From Prevotella sp. (GTDB lineage: Bacteria; Bacteroidota; Bacteroidia; Bacteroidales; Bacteroidaceae), in assembly GCA_016281055.1 (NCBI GenBank), contig JAEEHW010000076.1, forward strand, positions 17,605 through 81,604: 64,000 nt of DNA. Reading direction: 5' to 3'. This document shows, piece after piece, positions 35,921 to 46,200 of this stretch. The notes beneath the pieces were generated by a model, which saw only the letters and a program-made list of their open reading frames with translations, was not told where the DNA came from and searched no databases. Position 1 is the stretch's first letter, and each line of letters begins with the position of its first letter. The position numbers were made by a program, and so were the translations under genes.

Positions 35921-36124
35921 TTTTTAATAAAATCTTTTTGCCTCCACCTGATGTAGGGTTTCAGCGAATTAAATGATAGCCCATGGGTCTTACGCCACTA
36001 CAGCAGCCCTAAGCAAGAACGTGTTACCACATTCCCATCACCACCAATTCGTCCATGTTAACGGAACTAAGCGCAACCACTGCGCGATGGTGAACATCCA
36101 AGTGAGTTAAATATTACAAAGTTG
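35921..36124 (-). promoter_or_regulatory. Candidate structured leader of rpsT
   Basis: The 204 nt between tRNA-Glu and rpsT have no reading frame. They contain possible pairings, for example GCGCA/TGCGC (36071-36085), a near-palindrome at agcccatgggtct (35980-35992), and complementary CACCATC/GATGG words. S20 is known to autoregulate its translation in E. coli, and a leader role here is inference. Confidence 0.35.
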
Positions 36125-36196
36125 TAGCGTGTAGGGGAGTCGAACCCCTCTTGCGAGAATGAAAATCTCGAGTACTAACCGATATACGAACACGCC
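36125..36196 (-). tRNA. tRNA-Glu (TTC)
   Basis: A 72-nt cloverleaf on the minus strand. The anticodon stem-loop CGAGA-TTTTCAT-TCTCG carries anticodon TTC. The T arm (GAGGGGTTCGACTCCCCT) and the acceptor stem GGCGTGT/ACACGCT fit tRNA-Glu. The 3' CCA is not encoded. The first acceptor pair is G:T. Confidence 0.95.
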
Positions 36197-36283
36197 GCCT
36201 AAATATGACTAAGCGAACAAGCTGTCAACGACAGAACAACAGTTATGACAAGGCGTCACTGACCTTCTTTCACTTAGCGGGTG

Positions 36284-36291
36284 CAAAGGTA
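36284..36291 (-). promoter_or_regulatory. -7 promoter element of the tRNA-Glu/rpsT transcript
   Basis: TACCTTTG on the minus strand, about 88 nt upstream of the tRNA 5' end. The same TACCTTTGCAC sequence precedes tRNA-Asn (51714-51721). Confidence 0.6.
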
Positions 36292-36354
36292 CGGCTTTTT
36301 TCTGAATTGTGCAAATTTTCCATTGATTATTTTCTGTAAATCAGTTTTTTTTCG

Positions 36355-36362
36355 TATTTTTG
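36355..36362 (+). promoter_or_regulatory. -7 promoter element of recO
   Basis: TATTTTTG ends 8 nt before the recO ATG, so a leaderless or nearly leaderless message is expected. Confidence 0.65.
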
Positions 36363-36370
36363 CATTTGTA

Positions 36371-37090
36371 ATGGAGATAAAAACGCGTGGAATAGTGCTC
36401 AGAACGGTGAAATATGGTGACAACAAGTTGATAGCCGACTTGCTGACACGTGAAGGTGGCCGTGTATCTGTAGCAGTAAAAACAGGTTCGTCGGCGAAAA
36501 GCCGTACCAAACGCCAGTTGTTCCAACCACTCACAATCCTCGATACAGAAATAAGCCAAACGCCGCGACAGCAGATAGCACAGCTACGCGAAGCACACAT
36601 AGGCGAGGTATATACCACCATTCCTTATGACGGAGTTAAAATGTCGATAGCTTTCTTCACTGCCGAGTTTCTAAGTCATGCAACGCGCGATCTGCACACC
36701 GACCCGTATCTGTACGATTTCCTGGAACAAAGTTTCTTGTGGCTTGACGCCAGCGAGCGTGGCACTGCCAATTTCCACCTTATGCTGATGATGCACCTGA
36801 CAAGGTTTCTCGGATTTCAACCAGACACTGAAAGTTTCTGTAAAGACAGTTTCTTCGACCTGCGCGAAGGGCGCTTCTGCACCACCGCACCCGTGCACCC
36901 GGACTTTCTCAACAAGGAAGAGGCACAACAAATGCTCATGCTACTGCGTATGTCTGCCCACAATGTGCATCTCTTCCATCTGTCACGCGATGAGCGTAAC
37001 CGCATTACCGACTTCATACTGCGTTTCTACAACATACACATCCCATCGTTTCACGAACTGAAATCACTGGCTGTGCTGAGAGAATTGTGA
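36371..37090 (+). CDS. recO: DNA repair protein RecO
   Basis: RecF-pathway mediator that loads RecA onto SSB-coated DNA. The N-terminal OB-fold (MEIKTRGIVLRTVKYGDNKLIADLL) and the helical C-terminal domain (FLGFQPD...) are recognisable in 239 residues. The upstream frame to 36281 overlaps the promoter, so the ATG at 36371 is the start. Confidence 0.92.
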   Translation: MEIKTRGIVLRTVKYGDNKLIADLLTREGGRVSVAVKTGSSAKSRTKRQLFQPLTILDTEISQTPRQQIAQLREAHIGEVYTTIPYDGVKMSIAFFTAEFLSHATRDLHTDPYLYDFLEQSFLWLDASERGTANFHLMLMMHLTRFLGFQPDTESFCKDSFFDLREGRFCTTAPVHPDFLNKEEAQQMLMLLRMSAHNVHLFHLSRDERNRITDFILRFYNIHIPSFHELKSLAVLREL

Positions 37091-37192
37091 TACACCTTAT
37101 TATATTAGTACATTTTAAGAGGATTGGCACCAAAAACAATGTTATTTGCATTTTTTAACAGCGTTTTTAATTTGTTATTGGTTATTTTTTAA

Positions 37193-37200
37193 TAATTTTG
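37193..37200 (+). promoter_or_regulatory. -7 promoter element of the giant exported protein cluster
   Basis: TAATTTTG matches the Bacteroidetes -7 consensus and gives an A/T-rich leader of about 90 nt before the ATG at 37298. It is the only clear promoter seen for the genes up to 51317. Confidence 0.55.
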
Positions 37201-37297
37201 CAGAATAGTATATTTTTTTGACTAAAACTGAAATAGCACTACAATACATATTATTATAATTCATACAACGAAACACAAACAATTAAACAATAATATC

Positions 37298-40200
37298 ATG
37301 AAAACAGCAAACGAGAAAAATTATTTCACATGGTTGGCAACATTGTTGCTGACGATGACTGTGATGCTCGCAATGCCGCAAGTGACAAAAGCCAACGACG
37401 GTGAGTTCGATACTCCCGAGAAGGCTTTCAGTTGGTATTCGAAAGGGCCGGGCTGCATGCACGTGGCAGTTAAGTTGTGCAACAACAGTCCGAGGCGCAC
37501 CTTCCATGACGGTGTATTCACGCTTACCGATTCGAAGACTGGGGAAAAGGTGATATGCTTTATTGTTGGTGAGACGAATAGTTCCAATACTGGATACTCA
37601 GCAATGAACATGAGCAACCAGTTGGAAGGCGAATCACACATTTTCCTGACCAACGTGAGGAACAAGAACGGACAGAAAACGTATGTGGTTTCAGGTACAA
37701 ATAGTTACGAGATTACCGCCACTGGCAGCACTGCCTATTCGGAATGCTATGCCGAATTTGACTGGTATTATCCAGTGCGCTTCGCTGGTCGTTCATTCAA
37801 TGTTTCTGTCGGGGGAGCAAGAATATGGAACGGAGACAATAGTTCTTACAGTAGTTATGCCAAGGAGAACTTCGCCACGATGGAGTTCGACGAGATCAAC
37901 CTCGAAACCTACGATGCCATACCTGGTACAGAGGCCGAGAATGCAGGTCTGCTTCGCATCCCACTGTCATCAGACCGTGTAATGAACTATGCCGACGTGG
38001 ACATCAAGACTGCCAATGGATGGCGCAGTCTGGGCCGTACAAAGTTTGATTCAAAAGCTTATTCCGGCTTCATCAAACTGCCGTCATACGAGGCTATCGA
38101 CAGTGTGAAGATGAATGTCAACCTCGTTTCTGCTTCATGGACAGACGTCACAGGCAGCGCCCCGAAAAGTCTTGAAGGCAATGTGACAATTAAGAAAGGT
38201 GCTGTATCTGCCATACACAGCCCGAGATTGCTGAAGTCAGAGATGGTGGACGGACGCGAAGACTTGAGTCACGCCGGTGCAGTGAGACTGCAGTGGCAGA
38301 TTGGCGACGTGGGCAAGGACGACCTGCTCGACGGTGACATGTTCCAGGTGCAGCGCTCGCTCACAGGCAGGATAGAGGACTATGAAGACATAGCTCTCGT
38401 ACAGTTCGACAAGGACACCAAGGACTATCAGTATCTCGACACACTGCTCATTGAGTCACTCGACACGTCATTAATCGACAAGAACCTCGGCATACCACTG
38501 GTGCGCTACCGTGTGTACCGTGCAGCGACTTCCTCGCTGTGGGGTATGGAGCACAATCCCACAGTGGCATATACCATGCCGCAGATTCCTATGCTTGACC
38601 TGCACGAGATACTTGACTTCGACGCCGACTGGGCTGACGAGGAGGAGCACAAGCTGCGCGTGAAATGGGGCTACAGGTATGACGGCGGCGACGGCGACCG
38701 CATACGCGTGTGGGATGACCGTGCGCAGATCAAGATATGGTATAAGATGCGCAACCGCAACAAAGAAGAAATCGGCACTGGCGAGTATGTACTCAGCAAG
38801 GAAGAACTGATAAAGAAAGAAACAATCATACCGCTCAGCCGCTCATGCGTATATTATGACCTGTATATGGAGACATTCCCCGGCACATCGCCTATAGGGA
38901 AGGGTACGGGCGACATCTATGTGCAGTTGAAGACAGAGAATGACTGGAAGGACTTCGCAGCCCGCGTGGACGCCGGCGAGCAACAGCTCAACGCATTTCT
39001 GATGGAGGACATTACCGCACACTCAAAATACAGCAATGCTGACGTAACCATCGGAGGAACATACAAGGGCGTGTTCAACGGCAACGGACATAAACTGAAC
39101 GTGCGCTGCAGTTCCAGTGACAAGAGACTGTCACCATTTGAGAACCTGGCCGACGGCGCAGTCGTCTTCAATTTGAATGTGGTCGGATACTTCCCGTCAA
39201 AGGGACGCTATGCGGCCGGCATCACCTCACACATAAAGTCGGGCGTGGTGTCCATAGAGCAGTGTGCCGTATCAACAGGCTTCTACCAGGGGTCCGGCGC
39301 GTGGTTTGCCGATAATTCGACTGGCGGTCTGGTCGGTACGGTTGACGATGCGGCCACCCTGCACATATACAACAGCTCATTCACCGGTGAGTTTGAAAAT
39401 GAATATGCTCTTAATTCTGGCTACGGTGGATTCGTGGGATTCTGCGCCAATACCGCCTTTACGAAAGTCAGCAACAGTTATTTCAATCCGTCAAAGATAC
39501 AGAATAGTTTCGGCGGCTCGCACACCTTCGTGCACTTTAACGAGGATGCATGCGTCTTGCCGCCGATGATAGATGGCTGTCGCTATATGACTGCGCTGGG
39601 CACCCCACAGGGTGTTTATTCCAACTTAGCCCCACAGAACAACTTGTGGAAGGACGGTGCACCGCTTCTTGTTCAATACATATTTGGCACCCACGTAACG
39701 GATTTAAGCACATGGCTCGACCCGGAGAAGTCAGCCAAACTCAACTGGTTCTACTATGAGAACTCAGGTCAGGTGCTTAAAAAATCTTTAGTGACGGAAA
39801 CGCATCAGTCATCTGTTACGCTTAGTTGGGAGAGCGACGGCGGAGCCATCGACTCCTACGAGATATACCGCCGCAAGACTGACAAAGGCGCAACATGGGA
39901 GAAAATCGCCAGCAACATCACCCAGATGGAATATGAGGACAAGACAGTCAAGCCTGTATTCTCATATTACTATAAGGTGGCATCACTCGTGAGCTGTGAG
40001 GGAGAGAAACGCGTATATACCGACTCCGTTGCCGGCAACTGCGTGCAAACGGGTAAGGTAGAAGGCTATGTGCGCTTTGCTGATGGTTCGGGCATAGCCA
40101 AGACAACAGTCACTGTGTCGCAGTATGGCGAGGGCGCAAGTTCGCAGGAGTGGAATGCAACCACTGACGAGGCAGGTTTCTTCAGCATTGACGAACTGCC

Positions 40201-43200
40201 TTACTGGAAAGGACAGACAGGACAGTATCAGATTATGCCTAACATAAGCAGCGACGACCTTGCAACTGACTGCAAGACTGGTCTGTTCGTGACATTCAAT
40301 TCAGAATGCAACCTCTACCAGAACCGCATATTCACCGTGACCAACGGCGTGAAGTTCTCTGGCTCCGTGCTATACAAAGGCACCAGCATACCTGTGCAGG
40401 GCGTGAAGTTCCTCGTTGACGGCACTGAGGTACGCTCTGGCAATGGTCCTGTGACATCCGACTTTGAGGGGCATTTCTCATTCCAGATGCTCGGCGGTTC
40501 GCACACTATACAGGCGGTAAAGGATGGTCATAAGTTCTGGCAGGACGGTTTTTATACTAACGAAAAAGGACAAACCTATGTTGAGTTCTCTACCGACAAG
40601 GCCGGCATTTACTTCTATGACGACACCAAGGTGAAACTCATAGGTCGTATAGCCGGTGGCAAGCAGCAGGGCGACATACCACTCGGCCACTCACTGTCGC
40701 GCAACAACCTGGGTAAGGACTTGAAGATGGTGATGACGCTCGAGGGCGACAACGCCTCATGGCTCGTGTTTGAGAATACAAACAAGGCTCTCACCGAACG
40801 TGACACCACATACATACACACCAAACATTCAAAGAACGACAATAACGTATATAAGACCAGTGTACACACCAACCGCCACCGCATGGAGATAACGCCCGAC
40901 GTGAACACAGGCGAATATGAGGTATTGCTGCCTCCGGTGAAATGGAAGATACAGCAGATTACAGCACGCGGATATGCTACACTCTTCCAGGACGGCAAGA
41001 CAAGCGACGTGATAGACCTTACCGACTCATTGACAGAGCACACCGACACTTACTACGGTGCGTGGTCAGTGGGCAACGGCGACACCATACGCGAGGCTGA
41101 CGTGACGTACTACGCACAGTACAGCCGCATATACCGTGCTCCGATACAGATAGAGTACAAGCAGATAGGCTACGACAAGTTCGACTATTTCGGCGACCGC
41201 ATCTACACGGCACAGTCGCTGGTGGGCGACAAGGTAAAGGTGCCGCTGGTATATCAGGCTCTGAAGGAGGAATACAAGGCTCTGAAGGACAAGTCAAAGT
41301 GGACAGGCAAGGACTCCACGGAGGTCAGATATACCTTCGGAGCGCCGGTATTCAATATCGACCGTCAGTATCCATTCCAGATTTCGGCAGTGGAGAAATA
41401 TTTCTTCAACAACAATACGAAGTCTGACACCGTTGACATCGTAAGCGTTGACAGCGGTGAAGTGACAATACGCAACGGCATGGTGAGCGGCACACACAAG
41501 GAAGTAGTGAAGCTCGATGAAAACGGCGAGGGATACTACGTAATGAGCGCTGCACAGCGGCCATACAGCGTGACGGGCAAGGATGCACTATGCACCGTCA
41601 GCTTTACACTGCTGAAAGACGGTGTGACATACGAAGCTACACCGCTCAAGGCATTCACTCTGAACCAATACTCACGTCCGGGAGCCAAGGACTATGTCAG
41701 CGTGTCCACCCCTGTACTCGTTGACGTACTGCGCGACCCACCAGGTAGCGGCTCTTCGGCAAAACTCAGCAAGGGTTCTACACTGAAGATGGCATACCAG
41801 ATGGACATGTCATGGGCTGCAGGTCTGTCGCTTGCAGTACAGGCCGGTGCCGGTGCCAACTACTATACGGGCATCGGAGGAATTGGCTTCGAGGCAGGTT
41901 TCATCAACAATGCCAAGACTGTGTTCAAGACTTCGTTTGACCTTATATTCTCAGGCAGCGGCCAGCGTGCATTCTCATACACCATGACCAACAACGAGGA
42001 TATATCCACCGACGCAGGTTCAACAATGGTGGGAGCCGATGCTGACGTGTATATGGGTATCGTGACTGACATGTTTATGCGTCCCACGGTAATGATACGC
42101 GCCATACCTGACAGCACCTTCCAGCACAAGATAGGTGAACTGGCTGCAGGACAGATGGTGGAAATAGCAAAGGGCTACGGTGACGACGGTGGACTATTCC
42201 ACCTCGTGCGCGACGAAGCAATAGGTTACGGCCAACGTGTGACGGCGGACTTCACTCATTCACAGCAGTACATTATCAAACAGTTGATACCAGACCTTGC
42301 CAATAAGGCACTGGCAAAGATGTATATAGGCACAAAGAGCGAGGCAGAGTCGCTGGCAAACTCCACCGGCGAACCGGTATATCTCTCACTTCGCAGTAAG
42401 GATGATGAGCGATTCGGCATGCTCAATACCGATTCCGTTACAAAACAATATGTCTATAACACCACACGAACCAGCAAGGATATAGACCAGTCGAAGATGA
42501 ACTACCTCATCGTATTGCCAAGCACCGACGACGGCAAGACGCAGAATGATGAGATATATAACACTGCACAACTCATACTCGGCTGGACGAACATCATTGC
42601 ACTGAACGAACAGCAAAAGCTTGAGGCCACCGACCTTGTGAAACACTTCGACGTGGATGGCGGTGCAAGCATATCATATAGTGAGGACTTTGCTACAGAG
42701 TACAACAACACACACACATTCAAGAACCCGATATCATCTTGGACTCACAACTATTTCGAGTGGGATGACGTAAATAATCACACCAGTGCTACAACGACAA
42801 CTGCTGCAGTATTTTCGGGTATCGTAGCACTGCTGGGCAAAACCGCCGGGCAACTCATAGGCAGTGTAGCCCAGACATCAGTAGGCGGAAGCAGCATCAG
42901 TGGAGCGACAAACAATGGTGGTACATACACAACTGCTGCTGGTATAGACAATGCATTCAACTATACTTCTCTTGAGTTTGCTGGTTGGAAATGGAATTTC
43001 GGCCTGACGCCAGTTCTTTCCTTCGACACAACACCGAAGCAGACCACCGGTACGAAGTACAACCGCAAAGAATCGTTCACTATCAAGATGGACAAGAAGA
43101 GCCATCTGCTTTTCGATGTATATCGTGTGAATACTATTGACGACAACAAGGAGAACTCCACCGTGACAGGAAACCTTAAGGGTGACCGTGACATATTCGT

Positions 43201-46200
43201 GGAGACAAACTTCCTGCGCAACGTGGAATACGTGAAGAACTTCCTCGACCGCGACCTCGGAGTTTATCAGAAGGCAAAGTTCGAGTATCCGAAGAGTTTC
43301 GTCTATCGTACTCGTGGCGGTGCTACCGTTCGTACATGGGAAAACGAGCGCAAGACTCTCTTCTATAATGCGGGCACCGTACTCGACGAACGCACGAAGA
43401 AGATAGAGAACCCTATAATAAAACTCGACAAGCAAAGTATCAGCGGTGTGCCTTACAGTGATCCGGCACGTTTCAAAATCTATGTAACCAACGAAAGTGA
43501 GGAACCTGATGCCATAGGCGGTGCATTGAGATTCTTTACGCTCTATGCAGATTCTAAGTCTAATCCCAATGGCGCAAAGATGTTTGTTGATGGCATGCCG
43601 CTCACTGCTGACGGCATGACGGTGATGGCAGTGCCTGGTGAGGTCACACAAAAGACTCTCGAGGTTTATGCCGGTGAGTCGTTCGACTATGATGATCTGA
43701 CAATAGGCATTATATCACCGGGTGACGTGCAGTGTGTAGATCAGGCGGCCTTCTCCGTTCACTACCTGCGCACGGCTGGCAGCGTGAGCATACAGACACC
43801 GGGCGACAAGTGGATAATGAACACCGACGCACCGTTTGACTCAATACGCGGATGGTACATGCCTGTCATCATCAGCGGATATGACCGCAACCAGAAGAAC
43901 TTCGACCACATCGAGTTCCAATACAAGGAATCGACTCGCGGCGATGACTACTGGACGAACCTCTGCTCATTCTATGCCGACTCTACATATTACCGTCAGG
44001 CAAGTGGAACGCGCGAGATGATGCCAGAGAACGGCTACATCAACACAAAGTTCTACGGCGAAGGACAGGTGATGGAGAAAGCCTACGACCTGCGCGCAGT
44101 GCTCTTCTGCCGCAACGGCAACAGCTATATTACCAATTCATCGCCAGTGCTCACGGGTATCAAGGACACCCGAAGGCCTCAGCTATTCGGTTCTCCAGAA
44201 CCAAAGGACGGCATAGTGGGAATTGGCGACAACATCATCTTCAACTTCTCTGAGCCGATAGAACACAACTACCTGCGCGAGGAGACAAACTTTGAGGTGA
44301 TGGGCGAAACCAACGAGACAGCCCTGCAAGAAGAACCATCGCTGCAGTTCAATGCAACGGGTTACGTGGAGACCGACGCACGACGCAACTTCGCCGACAA
44401 GAGTGTGGCAGTTGATATGATGATACGACCAGACACTTTAATAGGCAAGGACATGCCACTCTTCTCGCACGGTACCGACGGCAACCGCCTGCAATTGTGG
44501 ATTACTGATGACATGAGACTGAAGGCTGTGGTTGATAACAAAGAGTACTATAGCAATTATTCAATAGAGAAAGGCACGCTGCAGCACGTAGCTCTTATAC
44601 TAAACCGCAACGACAGCACCCTGTCACTCTACAACGATTCCATCATAGCAACATACAACAAGGTGTGGTACAACGGTTATGGTTCGCTCATCTTCGGCGC
44701 GACAAACGAGAATGACATCAACATGCGCAGCCATTACAAGGGTCGCATGCTGGAGGCTCGTATATGGAACCGTGCCATGAACACGACCTTGATGAGACTC
44801 TATGCCAAGCGTCAGCTTACGGGCTATGAGATGGGACTCATCGACTACTACCCGATGAATGAGGGCGAAGGCAACTACGCTTACGACAAGGCACAGGGTG
44901 CACATGCTGAACTTAACGGTGCGGCATGGGCACTGCCACGCGGCATGTCTCTGCATCTTGACTGGAATGAAGAAAAGCCTGTCAAGGGTATCAAACTCCT
45001 TAAAGACCGCATGGCACGCAGTGCAGAGGATGACTACACGCTGATGTTCTGGTTCAAGACCAACGATAACGGCAAGGGTGCACTCGTCAGCAACGGCTCA
45101 GGCCGCGCCACCGACGACAATGCCGCCAACCGCTTCTACATTGGTTTTGAGGGCAATCAACTCATCTATCGCTCAAACGGCATGACACTCAACCTTGGAG
45201 ACGACCTTGCCGATGATGAATGGCACCACTATGCCATGACTGTAAGCCGTGCGCACAAGGTGGCAAACATCTATGTTGACCGCACGCTGACGGCAAGTGT
45301 GCCTGCTGACACTCTCGGCGGCATGGACAGCGAGGAGTTCTACGTGGGCAACATGGTATGGCGTGAGGCCGGACTGCACGTCGACGTGCTGCATCAGGCT
45401 AATGCCCTGACAGGTAACATTGACGAGCTGTGTCTCTTCTCACAGGCCCTGCCACATTCTCTCATAAAGAGATTCTCCACAAAGAGCCCGAGCGGCAAGG
45501 AGAAAGGACTGCTCACCTATCTGGGCTTCAACCGCCAGCAACGTATGGATAACAACGACTATGTCTTGAGGCCATACGTTTACAACCAGGTGACAGAAAC
45601 CGACAAGTATGGTAATGTCATAGAGAAAAAAGACTCTGTATTTGCCGAGCCGATGGCATACGTCATGAAGCACATTGACACGGAAGTCGGTGCACCGGTA
45701 CAGCCCAACGTGGAACTGAAGAACCTCAACTTCAGCTTCGTGGGACGCGATCACCAGCTGCTCGTGAACATTGATGAGATAGACTCGCGCATCAACAAGC
45801 GCAACCTCTATGTCACCGTAAGTGATATTCCTGACCTCAACGGCAACTACATGACTTCACCATACACTGAAGTGTTCTATGTGGACCGTAACCCATTACG
45901 CTGGGAAAAGAAAATAATAAAGGAGAACTACTTCACTAACTCTGGAATGTATCTGTATACAAAGATTATCAACAACAGCGGTGCATCACACAAATACGTC
46001 ATTGAGAATCTGCCGAACTGGCTCACTGTGGACCATCAGGAAGACATCATTGACGGCAAGAGTGAACAGGAGATTGTATTCTTCGTCAACAAAGACCTGA
46101 ACGTCGGCACATACGACGAGACCATCTATCTGACAGACGAGAACGGACTGTCCGAGCCGTTGATTCTCAACATCACCAGGGAGGATATAATGCCAAGCGA

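Noticed and set aside
42878-43651. 257-codon minus-strand frame within the giant gene (others at 45986-46840 and elsewhere)
   Set aside because: It lies wholly opposite a continuous, domain-bearing gene, has no promoter or conserved motif, and its His/Val/Cys-rich composition is typical of an antisense frame.
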